Notes under the pieces: model-generated
The model's database searches: none
Seen by the model: only the letters and a program-made list of their open reading frames with translations
What the model was told of the DNA's origin: nothing
Program-made: the position numbers and the translations under genes
Shown here: piece after piece, positions 12,060 through 23,385 of the stretch
Layout of the letters: each line of letters starts with the position of its first letter
Numbering within the stretch: the stretch's first letter is position 1
Origin: Cordilura impudica
Lineage: Eukaryota; Arthropoda; Insecta; Diptera; Scathophagidae
Assembly (NCBI GenBank): GCA_963682025.1
Contig: OY821518.1
Location: 225,103,070 to 225,167,069 of the forward strand
DNA length: 64,000 bases
Reading direction: 5' to 3'

Positions 12060-12405
12060 GATTTATTTTGTTATGTGTGCGGCCAATATATCACCGGGAA
12101 AAACTGAAATTCTTTCCTTCATTGCCAAAGTTATTTCAAGATTGCTATAATATATATCCGCACAATTTAAACCAGTATTGGACATCGAGTACTATATGCA
12201 TTTCAGGTCGAATGAACAAGAGCGAGGAACAAGCCCAACGATTTAACCAAGATATCCGAACAATGCAGGAATGATGCCAGGGTCGCTGGGATGCACACAT
12301 GATGGCTGAGTTTTGCTGGAGTTTTCAGAGTAACACTTCGTCATTCAACAATAATAGAAAATCGTATAAAAGAAAATTCCAGACTTTGTAGTTTATATTA
12401 ATTAT
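12060..12405 (+). pseudogene. Fragment of an unclassified repeat-borne protein
   Basis: Plus-strand text reads KLFQDCYNIYPHNLN, then GRMNKSEEQAQRFNQDIRTM, a stop, and in the next segment CQGRWDAHMMAEFCWSFQS and NNRKSYKRKF. The pattern 'E-E--RF-QDI-TM-ERYQG-WD-HMMA-YCW' with a basic C-terminus resembles C-terminal ends of uncharacterised proteins I recall from insect repeats. I cannot name the family or a function. It is broken by at least one stop. Confidence 0.4.
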
Positions 12406-12726
12406 AATAAATTTAAATAATATACAATATAAAATTTAATAAAATATAAAATGTTTTTTAAATTCAATCAACCGAAAGAAGACCATTTACAACTCATTTT
12501 TATGTATATCAAACAAAAAACTAAAATTTTATGAAAATGAGCGAATTCACTTAATTGTGAATAAATTCGAAAACAATCAATCGATTTTTATGATCAAAAT
12601 CTCATTTTGTTTCTATTACATGTGGCTTTTCGAGAAAGCAATAAATCCGAACAATTTTGCAGTGTTCGATTTTTAATGATTTTATTAAAACAAAAAACTT
12701 TGATATTTTCACGTAAAAAATATATT
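12406..12726. other. Gene-free AT-rich stretch
   Basis: Very AT-rich (runs such as AATAAATTTAAATAATATAC) with no recognised feature. Confidence 0.4.
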
Positions 12727-13501
12727 TATACCCTATATCACTATGTGGAATGGGTATAATGACTTTGTGCTGCTGTTTGTAACAACCAAAAATATTTGAC
12801 CTAAATCTTTAATTATACCGATCGAATCAGAATCACTATCTGATTCGATTTAACGATGTCCGTCCGTCCGTCTGTATGTCCATGTAAAGCTTGTAATCAA
12901 ACTGCAGGTCGCAAATATGAATATATTTCGACGAAATTTGGTATTTGATCTTTTATCGGCCATGGGATGAACGCTATTGAAATTGGTGAGAATCGGTCCA
13001 TGTTCAGACCTAGCCCCCATACAAATGACCCCTATGAAATCAACATATATTGCCATAAGATCCAAATTATCATATAAATCTTAGTCAAATTGGGTTTGTA
13101 TGTATATATTACATCCATTAATCCATTGTCCTATTGGACAACTCTTAGTCATAGGCCCCATATAGAGCTGCTTCCCGATCTTCACTTAAATCTATCAAAA
13201 AACAAAAATATTGCACTGATTCTTCTCAAATTTTGTTTGTATATATTTTTGCAAAATACAAGAGACTTTACCAAACATGGTCAGGATCGGTCCATTTTTG
13301 TGCCTAGTCCCCATATAGATATAGCATCCGGTATGAACTTTTTCATATCTGCAGCCGAAAAAATTAATAAAAATCCCACTCAAATTTGGTTTATGCTTAT
13401 TTTCTATATCCAGTTAGTTGGGCCTGAGAGATAGGGTCTCTAAACGCATGGGATAGGGTATCGTATAGTCGGTCTAGACCGACTATAATTTTCTTACTTG
13501 T
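12727..13501 (+). mobile_element. Family D copy (full length)
   Basis: Starts TATACCCTATATCACTATGT. Near the 3' end it has the reversed subterminal sequence GGATAGGGTATCGTATAG, then the perfect hairpin AGTCGGTCTAGACCGACT, and ends TTCTTACTTGT. The flanks are ATATAT and TTTTGC, compatible with T^T insertion and no target duplication. Confidence 0.85.
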
Positions 13502-14798
13502 TTTTGCTTCAATTTTTTATTATAGCTCCGAAACTACTAAGCCGATTGAAACTCAATATGTAAACGGATTAAAGGTTATGTAAATCTAAAGTTTTTAAAT
13601 TTTGTTTCATAATATCGGACTAAGCCTTTTGAATTTATCATTAATTATGTGGAGAAACGTCTAAAAATTTTAAATTTTACTTAAAAATTAAAAAAAAAAA
13701 ATCCTCTCCATAGAATTTAATATTTGGACCACATTTCTATTACTGGAACCATAATTCATCAAAATTGTCAAGTGGTTTTTGATCGGTATAATTTTTTCTC
13801 GTTTTTGTTGCCTTGTGTTATTAATGAAAGTATTCCGACAAAAAAATGAGTGGGATCACATCAATGGGCGTGGCACCTTCCATATAAAGTCAATATTAAA
13901 TGTCATATATCTAGAGTACTGTAATAGTAAGAGCTTTGGGACTTTGCTTGAGTCCAAGAGTTTTTCATGTGTTTGGTTGAACAAAAAATGGGCGTCACTG
14001 GCCATACAAAGAAAAAATATAACATTATAAAACTGGAGTACAATAAAAGGGAAAGCCTTGACACTTTGTACGAGCCCATCATATAATAATGTGAGTAGTC
14101 AGATAAAAAAAAGGGTGGGAAGGATTAGTGGGCGAGGCACCTTTCATATGAAGTACTATGAAGAGACAGTCTTGAAACTTTTGACAACTACAATAATACG
14201 ATCAGAATCGCCAAAACAAAAATCGCCAAAACCAAAAATCGCGAAAAACAAAAATCGCCAATAACAAAAATCTCCAAAATCAAAAATCGCCAAAATCAAA
14301 AATCGTTAAAATAAAAAATTCGTGTTTTTCTCATGGTCTGCTGTATGTGGCTTGCTCCAGAGTCAGAACTCCGGAGTACTATGAAGGCGACTGTCCTGAT
14401 ACTTTGACAACTACAATAATACGATCAGAATGGCCAAATTCAAAAATCGCCATAACCGAAAATCGCGAAAAACAAAAATCGCCTAAATCAAAAATTATCA
14501 AAACCGAAAATCGCGAAAAACAAAAATCGCCAATAACAAAAATCTTTAAAATCAAAATTCGCCAACATCAAAAATCGTTAAAATTAAAAATTGCCCAATC
14601 GTTAAGTGTTGCCGGATTTAATTTTGGAAATTGGTGTTTTTCTCCTGGTCAGCTGAAAAAGCAAAAAAAAAAAAAAATAAAATAATATAAAATGTTTTAA
14701 TTTGTTAAAATTTCGTAGGAAAAATTTATTTATGAAAACGTACGTACATGTTAATAAGTCTCGGCAAGTCGTAACGAAGCTCGACAGGGCATACTAGT
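13502..14798 (+). mobile_element. Helitron-like remnant (family I) with degenerate AAAATCGCC repeats
   Basis: Text such as GCTCCGAAACTACTAAGCC and GGGCGTGGCACCTTCC marks family I. A unit of about 220 bp is duplicated: 14156 (GACAGTCTTGAAAC...ACTACAATAATACGATCAGA) and again at 14385. Each is followed by degenerate AAAATC(G/A)CCAAA repeats (14205-14325 and 14435-14600). The 3' end at 14769-14797 has a stem GTCG/CGAC, then AGGGCATA and CTAG, followed by T: a Helitron-type terminus. No protein is encoded. Confidence 0.5.
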
Positions 14799-14799
14799 A

Positions 14800-16983
14800 C
14801 AAAATAAAAGAAAATTAAGAAAATAATAATTATAATAGTCGATCTGGAATGACTATACGATGCCCTCAAGCACGCGTTTAAAGAAAGGTCCTTAAGTCAA
14901 ACTACTTGGCTATAAAAAATAAGCATAAACTAAATTTGAGTGGCATTGTTATTAATTTTTTTGCCTGCAGTTATGAAGTTCATACCAGATGTTATACGAA
15001 TCTGGGAACTAGGTCGAAACATATTCCTCAGCGTTTATTTCTGGGATTAATAAATGCATACAAAGCAAATTTGACCGAGATCTATATAAAAAAAATGATT
15101 GAGTCCGATCACAAGGGAGATGTGTAAACATCTAATAATTAAAGAAAACATTAACATCATATTTTCCAGTGCATAAAAAATAAGTAGATTATGCTGTTTT
15201 CTGAAATTCAATTGATGTTTTCTGAAATGCAATTGATGTTTTCTGAAATTCAATTGATGTTTTCTGAAATACAATTAATGTTTTCAGCAATTCAAATGAT
15301 ACTTTTTGAAATTCAATTGATGTTTTCTGAAATTCTATTTATGTTTTCTGAAATTCAAATGATGTTTTCTGAAATACAATTGATGTTTTCTGAAATTCTA
15401 TTGATGTTTTCTGAAATTCAATTGATGTTTTCTGAAACTCGAATGATGTTTTCTGAAATTATATTGATGTTTTCTGAAATTCTATTTATGTTTTCTGAAA
15501 TTCAAATGATGTTTTCTGAAACTCGAATGATGTTTTCTGAAATTATATTGATGTTTTCTGAAATTCTATTTATGTTTTCTGAAATTCAAATGATGTTTTC
15601 TGAAACTCGAATGATGTTTTCTGAAATTATATTAATTTTTCTGAAATTCTATTGATGTTTTCTGAAATTCAATTGATGTTTTTTGAAACTCGAATGATGT
15701 TTTCTGAAATTATATTGATGTTTTCTGAAATTCTACTTATGTTTTCTGAAATTCAAATGATGTTTTCTGAAACTCGAATGATGTTTTCTGAAATTATATT
15801 GATGTTTTCTGAAATTCTATTTATGTTTTCTGAAATTCAAATGATGTTTTCTGAAATTATATTGATGGTTTCTGAAATTCAAATGATGTTTTCTGAAATT
15901 ATATTGATGGTTTCTGAAATACAATTGATGTTTTCTGAAATTATAACGATGTTTTCTGAAATTCTATTTATGTTTTCTGAAATTCAAATGATGTTTTCTG
16001 AAATTATATTGATGGTTTCTGAAATTTAAATGATGTTTTCTGAAATTATATTGATGGTTTCTGAAATACAATTGATGTTTTCTGAAATTATAACGATGTT
16101 TTCTGAAATTATATTGATGATTTCTGAAATACAATTGATTTTTTCTGAAATTCTATTTATGTTTTCTGAAATTCAAATGATGTTTTCTGAAATTATATTG
16201 ATGGTTTCTGAAATTCTATTTATGTTTTCTGAAATTCAAATGATGTTTTCTGAAATTATATTGATGATTTCTGAAATATAATTGATTTTTTCTGAAATTC
16301 TATTTATGTTTTCTGAAATTCAAATGATGTTTTCTGAAATTATATCGAAGTTTTCTGAAATTCTATTTATGTTTGCTGAAATTCAAATGATGTTTTCTGA
16401 AATTATACAATTGATGTTTTCTGAAATTCTATTGATGCTTTCTGAAATTCAATTGATGTGTTCTGAAATTCGAATGATGTTTTCTGAAGTTATATTGATG
16501 TTTTCTGAAATTCTATTTATGTTTTCTGAAATTCGAATGATGTTTTCTGATATTATATTGATGGTTTCTGAAATACAGTTGATGTTTTTTGAAAGACAAT
16601 TGGAAAATGTTTAGAAAACATGCGCGTATAGATGTTTACACATCAATAATTTGATCCAATTGCAATATAACTCGATGTCATAGGGGTCATTTGTATGGGG
16701 GCTAGATCTAAGCTTACACCGATTTTCACTAATTTCAATAGAGATCATACTATGACCAATAAAACGTTATGTGCAAAATTTTATCAAAATATATTTATAT
16801 TAGCGATCTGTAGTTTAATTACAAAGTTTACATGGACACACAGGTAGACGGACGGCCAAATATCGCTAAAGCAAAAGAGAAAGTGATTCTGAGCCGATCG
16901 GTGCAATAAATGATGGGTCTAGATTAAATATTTATGGTAACACAAACTCATTATATCCTTAACACATGGTTGCATAGGATATA
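14800..16983 (-). mobile_element. Family D copy split by family A copy 2
   Basis: The left part (14800-15095) carries reversed 3' landmarks (a decayed AGTCG-hairpin and GCATAAACTAAATTTGAG). The right part (16646-16983) continues with TTTGATCCAATTGCAATATA, the reversed 5' region including GGACACACAG and the TATAACCC-like end. The D text resumes on the other side of A where it stopped, so A inserted after D. Confidence 0.75.
15096..16645 (-). mobile_element. Family A copy 2
   Basis: The left end (minus-strand 3' terminus) shows TGAGTCCGATCACAAGGGAG, next to the AGATGT-GTAA-ACATCT palindrome at 15119-15134. The 18-bp array covers 15191-16600. The right end finishes at TAGATGTTTACACATCA. Compared with copies 3 and 4, about 130 bp between the array and the right end are missing. 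The array contains clear 72-bp blocks of four ordered unit variants. Confidence 0.85.
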
Positions 16984-17075
16984 CAAATATTTGAATACTG
17001 TGTGAAGATATAATTTTATAAATAAATATCGCAGCGAATATAAAAAATACCAAGTAATTTATTTAAATAATAATC

Positions 17076-17572
17076 TAACCCATAAAACCAACGTTTTTAT
17101 TAAAACTCTTCCTTTCCTTATGCACATGAGTTTTGAATCTCTCCGTGACTGTGCGTGACTTTGCGTGACTATTTTAAAATTAATCTTTGGGTACAACAAG
17201 TCTATGGACAAAGCTTCAGATTGATTGGATGAGGGGAAATGGGGTCTAAAACACTCCGTGACTATGCGTGACTGTGTTTGACCATGCGTGACTGTGCGTG
17301 ACTAAGTCAAAGTTAATCTTTTTTTCACAGCAAGTGTATGGACCAAGTTTCAGATCGATCGGATGGGGGAAATGACATTTATATCACTCCGTGACTGTAC
17401 GTGACTATGCGTGACTGTGCGTTACTACCCCAAAATTAATCTGTAGTCCCAACAAGATTATGGGACAAGTTTCAGATCAATTGGATAAGGAGGAATGGGG
17501 TTGACATACGACAGACAGACAGACAGACAGACAGACAGAGAGTATGAGTTAAAAGAAAGAGTTTAAAAAATG
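17076..17572 (+). mobile_element. Family G element with CGTGACTGTG repeats
   Basis: Opens with AACCCATAAAACCAACG and TTTTTATTAAAACTCTTCC. It then has three blocks, each with degenerate CGTGACT(G/A/T)TG repeats and a spacer such as CAAGTCTATGGACAAAG-TTCAGATTGAT. It closes with a (GACA)n run at 17512-17540 and AAAGAAAGAGTTTAAAAA. The AAACTCTTTC word is inverted near both ends. It is nonautonomous with no coding. Similar copies are at 22912, 24031 and 63637. Confidence 0.75.
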
Positions 17573-17599
17573 GATTATCGAAGTGTATAAATTAAATAC

Positions 17600-19750
17600 G
17601 GAGTCTGTAGTTTTATGTAGTTAAGTCCATCTGGCATGAAACTTTTGTGTGACAGATATGGTTATGGTTTAATAAAACAATCTGCTATTCAACCGAACAC
17701 TACCATTTGTTTGGTCAAATGTGGAGAAATATGCAAAATTTCTTTATTGCCATATTATAGTAAATCAATATATCCCGACTTGGCGGTAATATACAGTGCA
17801 TCGTGTAGCATCGAAATTCAAGAGCAATAATCTAATTTCGTCAAAGCACTAAAAAAAACGCTACAAAGAATGTAGATGCAATAAACAAAAGTTTTATATA
17901 ATATGCGTAAACTGGTTAGAAGGCCAACTAACTGTCGCTTCAGAAACAACAAAGCAAGATAATGCTGGAATACCACGAAAATCATTGGACAACTCCAGCG
18001 ATAGATCTAAGAGGCGGAAGCTTAAATATGTTAACTATGAAATTGGATGTATAAATATAAAAGAATCTTTCCTACATCAATTACGATCACAGAAACAATT
18101 GACAAAAGTGGATATCATTGAAAAAGTGGTTAAATCTAGTCCAGTGAGAACAAAACGGATTCTTAAAAGTATACCAACTCCGAGCGATGCAAGACAGTTA
18201 GCATTATTTCTGGATTTGAAATTAGCAAAACAGCAATATATTCACCTCAAATATGTATCCAGCATATCATCACATTACTGCTGCTAAAAAGGACTGTTTG
18301 CCATCAAATAACACTGTTACAATCACACCAATTTCGTCAGAGGTACAACTATAATCTCAATAAAAGGAAATAGTTAAAGAAATATGAAAACACAAAGTTA
18401 ATTCATTTTTGTAAATGGGAATGTGATGGTTCTTCGAGGCAAAAACAATACAAACAAGTAGTATATGAAAATATTTCGGACTCAGATATGTTCATGGTAT
18501 CATTTGTACCATTCCGATCAGAGCCTTCGACTAGTACAACGCAAACAAAAGATATTTGGAAAAATGAGACACCATCTTCTATGAAATACTGCAGGCCAAT
18601 CAAATTTGAATTCAAAAAAGAAACTCATGATGCCATTAGCAAAGAAGTTACTGAAAGCAAGGCCCAAATTGCAACACTATAATCAATAGAATTACAGTCA
18701 GTCAATTGAAGTAAGCTACCAATTAATGCTTACAGTGATAGATTGGGAATAAACCAGGCTTTACCTAACTCGAAGGCTGCATCTAGTTGTCCGACAAAAT
18801 CATTAGATAATACCAATGCATATGAATTTGGATTTTCACCACTACATGCAAGAATACGATTTATGGAATATATGTATACTAAAAATCAGGGGGCTAATCG
18901 CCGCATTCGATATCGAGTAAAATCAATCGAAATTGTATATTTTGATGTAAGTTTTAAAGAAGACGGACAAACGTCAGTCCTCGTTTCACTTTTACTCTTA
19001 ACTAGGGTCCATAACTTGTTAACTGTGACATTGTAAAATTATTCTTAGTATTTTATTTTGGAAAATAAAAAAATAATTTCGATCGAAAAATATCGATAAC
19101 GAATGCGACGATTAGACCCCAGTTATGATTTGAATTTCGGGTCTTCAGGATCAATAAGAAACAACGAATCCAGCAAAAAGTTAAGGAGTTCAAAATAGAA
19201 ACATGTTCAAGATGGATTGATTGGATTGATTATAGATCAGCCAAAACATGGGTCAGACAATACAAATGATGGCAATACCGCAAGAAGATTCTTTTCAGAT
19301 CCAGAAACAGCATCTGAAATAGCAAGAGTGGGTTTAAACCTTATTTTCAGATTTAAAATAATCCAAGTACTTGCGTGCAATGAAGAAATTGGCTCCAAAA
19401 AATTTGGAGATTATGCTAAGAAAACTGCAAAAATATATACAACCAAGTACCCATGGAGAAATATGTCTGCAACAATTCACAAAATCCTTTATCATGCAGA
19501 AGATGTCATTAAATATCATTTGGTGCCACTTGGAGATCTATCTATCAGGAATAAGGATTATAAATTTTGCAGAGAGCACAATACTAGATAAATTTCACGA
19601 AATTCCACAAATGAAGACCTATTTAATATATTATTGGCAACGTCAGATCCGTTTATCTCCAGTATTCGAAATTAATGGAAAGTGGTACATCGTGATTTAG
19701 ACGAAGAAGTCAAAAAACTACTAAAGAACAGAAATAATACAGAACAAAAT
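17600..19750 (+). pseudogene. RAG1/Transib-like DDE transposase, decayed copy 1
   Basis: Pieces in order: RYGYGLIKQSAIQPNTTICL and YPDLAVIYSASC (17636-17830). A middle domain with LALFLDLKLAKQQYI, then AAKKDCLP and VTITPISSEV (17985-18350). An open run 18416-18680 with WECDGSSRQKQYKQ (Asp codon at 18425, candidate first catalytic Asp, compare RAG1 CDGMGD), then KYCRPIKFEFKKETHDAI. LTVIDW (Asp codon at 18741, candidate second Asp), then SKAASSCP and GFSPLHARIRFMEY. After a MITE, GSDNTNDGNTARRFFSDPE, YPWRNMSATIHKILYHAEDV, LSIRNKDYKFCREHNTR and NEDLFNILLATSDPFIS. Order and motifs parallel the RAG1 core as I recall it. Stops, shifts, a MITE, and loss of the segment that should carry the catalytic Glu make it dead. 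Confidence 0.65.
18889..19120. mobile_element. 232-bp MITE with ~45-bp TIRs inside the RAG1-like pseudogene
   Basis: The left end GGGGGCTAATCGCCGCATTC and the reversed right end TGGGGTCTAATCGTCGCATT stay similar through ATATCGA and ATCGAAAT, about 45 bp. The conceptual protein is RFMEYMY just before and YDLNF just after, a continuous motif in the family, so the MITE explains the break. I could not identify a target duplication. Confidence 0.75.
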
Positions 19751-19847
19751 ATGGAATATTTGCAATGAATAATTGAATCAAATGAATAATAATTATAATT
19801 GCATGAATAATAATTCTAATTGCATGAATAATAGTTATAAGTAGTAA

Positions 19848-20631
19848 GAAGTAAGAAAATTATAGTCGGTCCTGACCGACCATATGATACCCTATACCAT
19901 GGTTTAGAGACCCTATCTTTCGGTCCAACTAATTGGATATAGAAAATAAGCATAAACCAAATTTGAGTGGCATTGTTATTAATTTTTTTGGCTGCAGATA
20001 TGAAAAAGTTCATATCGGGTGATATATTTATATGGGGACTAGGTCGAAAAATGGATCTATCCTGACCATATTTGGTAAAGTCACTTATATTTTAAAAAAA
20101 TATATACAAACCAAATTTGAGAAAAATCTGTGCAATATTTTTGTTTTTGATAGATTTAAGTGAAGATCGGCAAGCAGCTTATATGGGACCTATGACTAAG
20201 AATTATCCTATAGGGATTATTTTTGGACTACTGATTAATGGATATAAGACACATATAAACCCAATTTGACTAAGATCTATGCTATAATTTGGATCTTATG
20301 GCACTTCATGTCGGTTTCATAGGTGTCATTTATATGGGGGCTAGGTCTGAACATGGACCGAATTTCACCAATTTCAATAGCGTTCATCCTATAAAAGCTT
20401 ATATACCAAATTTCGTCAAATATATTCATATTTGAGACCTGTAGTTTGATTACAAGCTTTACATGGACACACAGACGGACGGACGGATGGACGGACATTG
20501 CTAAATCGACTCAGAAAGTGATTCTGAGTCGATCGGTATAACAAAAGATGGATCTAGGTCAAATATTTTTGGTCGTTACAAACAGCTGCACAAAGTCATT
20601 ATACCCAAACCACATAGTGGTATAGGGTATA
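19848..20631 (-). mobile_element. Family D copy (full length)
   Basis: Reversed copy: AAGTAAGAAAATTATAGTCGG hairpin region at the left, CGACTCAGAAAGTGATTCTG internal hairpin near 20506, and GTGGTATAGGGTATA at the right. The left edge lies in a TAATAATAAT-type simple repeat, so its exact base is uncertain. Confidence 0.8.
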
Positions 20632-21395
20632 AAAATATAGTATTAGTAAAAAACAATAATAAAAAGAACATCCGCATTGTTACAAATGCTATTAAAATCT
20701 ATTGCAGTTTTTTTTCAAAGGTTTTTTTTACCCACATCTTATATATTAAAAAAATTTATGAAAACAAAAGTCAGTCCGTCTGGCCGTTCTATCCGGCCGA
20801 TTTCCTTCATTTCTTTTTTAAATGAAAGGTATTTAGACACAGATATGTCATCAGTCATTGAAATTTACTCAACTCCCACCTTACTCAAGTTATACTCAAA
20901 CGCGATTCTTCCATGTACATTTCTTATGGGACACATTCACTCAAGCAATTCGAATTCTCATAGCTCCTCTCCTAATGAATGGATCTTGATCGTTTCACTC
21001 TCAGAACACTCAGTGGATCAAGCTCTTTCTTTTGAGCTGTTAACTGCTTAGTTCGTTGAGTTTGGGGAAAGTTATTCGTGCACAATCAATTTTACATTCA
21101 ATTTTTTCAAGATTTTTTTCAATATTTGCCTTCACTTAAACCTCTATAACTAGTGTTCTAATTAACGTAGGCTGTTGACACAAGTCTAAGAACACTTAGT
21201 GGGTCAAGTGTTTGAATTGGTTGAGGAAAGTTATGCGTGCACAATCAACTTTATATTATGCAACACGCAAGTTAACGTACAGATTGAAAAATCGTTGAAG
21301 ACGACGCTGTAAAAAAATCTGTCTTAAAACTATATTAAATTAAATAAAATCATTCGCATTCGTACGCCCTGTTAATGCGAATGATTTAAATTATA
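20632..21395 (-). repeat. Dispersed repeat shared in inverse with 41290-41545 (family J)
   Basis: Two related blocks (20980-21090 and 21160-21275) contain CTCAGTGGATCAAGC, TTGAGTTTGGGGAAAGTTAT and GTGCACAATCAA. The complement of this text (CATAACTTTCCTCAAACCC, TTGACCCACTGAGTG, GTCAACAGCCTACG) is found at 41370-41510. At 41224 the related element has a Helitron-type 3' end. No coding. Confidence 0.5.
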
Positions 21396-21407
21396 TACCA
21401 GACCCTC

Positions 21408-21575
21408 TGTGTTGAATTGTGAATTGCTAAAATTGATTAACATACCTTTAGGCTCATGTAAATATTCATAAATTTTTTATATGTATAGATTAAAATATGT
21501 ATAAACAAAAATTTGATGATAAAAATAATATTTCCTAGAATTTGCAATTGAATTTCGAGTGCTGGGCTATACTAG
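21408..21575 (+). mobile_element. Helitron C fragment (3' half)
   Basis: Contains TTGAATTGTGAATTGCTAAA and ends with a hairpin AATTTCGAGTGCTGG, then CTAG at 21572-21575, followed by T. It is the same 3' terminus as the complete copies at 28970 and 43190. The 5' part is missing. Confidence 0.6.
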
Positions 21576-22911
21576 TACGTATGAAATATTTTAATAATTA
21601 AGAAAGATTCAAAAAATAAAAACCCTTATTTTCATATCAAAATCAGAAACGTTGCGCTAATGTTCAGCAGATTTATTTTGCTAAAATTAACAAATTTGAC
21701 AGCAAAAAATGATAAATTTTTCTGTAGTAATAGCAAGACTTTCAGAAAATATGTAAATATTCTTTGAGTGTAAACAAATTTGCAAATTTGCCAGCAAACA
21801 ATTTTTAATTTTTCAGTAGTAATAGCAAAATTTCCATTTTTTTTTTAGTGTAAAATTTTCTCATTATTACAAAGAAGGCTTTAGTTATTATTAAAATTCA
21901 AATAAGATATTTTTTAAGAAATAAAAAAAAATAAACCACCCATATTTCACGCTAAAAGTTAAAAAAATGAAAAGTTTAATTTCGACCTAGAATTCCTTAA
22001 AAAGTACTCAAGCAAATTAAATGAAATTAGAACAGACTCAAGTTTAACTAAATATCTATCCATTAGTCCAAAAGTTACAGAATTTTAACCAATGAAACCC
22101 GATTTTCAGCCACTGTGCGGCGAGTATATAAGAGTTTGTTCCCATGCCTATGTCTCCCTGTTAGTTCTATAGCAATGGAGGTAGAGCTTACATTGGAAGG
22201 TATTAAACAGTTTTACTTGCATTTAAAATAAAATAATCAAAAAGTAGTACATTTTCAATCAACTCACATCAATCAACTCACACCATTTTCTATTGTGATA
22301 AAATATGTATTTACTGTTGAGAATATAGAATTGCAATTGCAAGCAACTCAAAATTCGGCTATTAACTTTATCAACTACGAATCTGTTTTCTATGTCTACG
22401 ATTGGGAAAGTTGCATACGAGTGTATGTGAAAATTTATTTTACTCAATACCATGAGTTTCGTTAAAATTTTATTTCAATCAATGCAATTTGATTTTAAAA
22501 ATATTTATTCTTGTAGGAATATTTGCAGACAACAAATGCCAATATGTCATAATTTTAAACTAGTGAAACAACAAAAAAAAAAAAAACAAAAATTGATTAA
22601 TATATTTATATTTATTTTAGCTAGTAAGGCCTAAAGTTCTTTATGTAATTAAAAATGCATTTAATCCATATTTTCCCAACGTTTCGTGAATGTTATGTTC
22701 ACTTTATCAAGGGATTCGTCTATTTAAATTAAAAGAAAAATATATTTACAACATTGCAAAAACTTTTACCACAAACAATTATGACTTACAGTAAGAAAAA
22801 ATGTTTATGTTTAAAAATGTGATTAAGTTGCTACAATTTATAAATTAAGTATGTACGGATTATGTAATAATTAATGATTACTCTTCTATTTTGCGATATT
22901 GTTTTAATAAA
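21576..22911. other. Mostly gene-free AT-rich stretch
   Basis: No gene is supported. GAGTATATAAGAG at 22122-22134 is a TATA-like element upstream of a short ATG frame at 22175 (starting MEVELTLE, ending within 20 codons or at a possible GT donor). This is too weak to call. The minus-strand frame 22453-22259 contains VDIENRFVVDKVNSRIL, which resembles text at 23590-23796 (see findings). Confidence 0.4.
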
Positions 22912-23385
22912 TTAACCCATACAAACAAAGTTTTTATTAAAACTCTTTCTTTCCTTATGCATATGAGTTCTGAATCTCTCCGTGACTGTGCGTGACTTTG
23001 CGTGACCATTTTAAAATTAATCTTTGGGCACAACAAGTCTATGGACAAAGCTTCAGATCGATCGGATGAGGGGAAATGGGGTTTAAAACACTCCGTGACT
23101 GTGCGTGACTAAGCGTGACTATGTCAAAGTTAATCTTTTTTCACAGCAAGTCTATCGAACAAGTTGAAGATCGATCTGATAAGGGAAATGACATTTAGAT
23201 CACCCTGTGACTATGTGTGACTGGGCGTGACTACCCCAAAATTAATCTGTAGTCACAACAAGACTTGTGGCCAAGTTTCAGATAAATTGGATAATTGGGA
23301 ATGGGATTGACCCACAACAGACAGACAGACACACAGACAGACAGACAGAGAGTATATTAAAAGAAAGACTTTAAAAAATAAATAA
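22912..23385 (+). mobile_element. Family G element
   Basis: Same layout as the copy at 17076: AACCCATACAAACAAAG and TTTTTATTAAAACTCTTTC at the start, CGTGACTGTGCGTGAC blocks, an ACAGACAGAC run at 23322-23348, and AAAGAAAGACTTTAAAAAAT at the end. Confidence 0.75.

Noticed and set aside
13195..13383. Recurrent ~62-65 codon frames (MSGIFINFFGCRYEK..., MYIFLQNTRDF...) as conserved small genes
   Set aside because: They appear on opposite strands of the same segment of every family D copy. Conservation reflects recent common origin of the element, and several copies break both frames.
17512..17540. (GACA)n run as an independent microsatellite locus
   Set aside because: It is a fixed part of family G, present at the same place in the other copies.
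22122..22200. TATA box with downstream start codon (MEVELTLE...)
   Set aside because: The initiator match is poor and mis-spaced, and the frame ends within about 20 codons.
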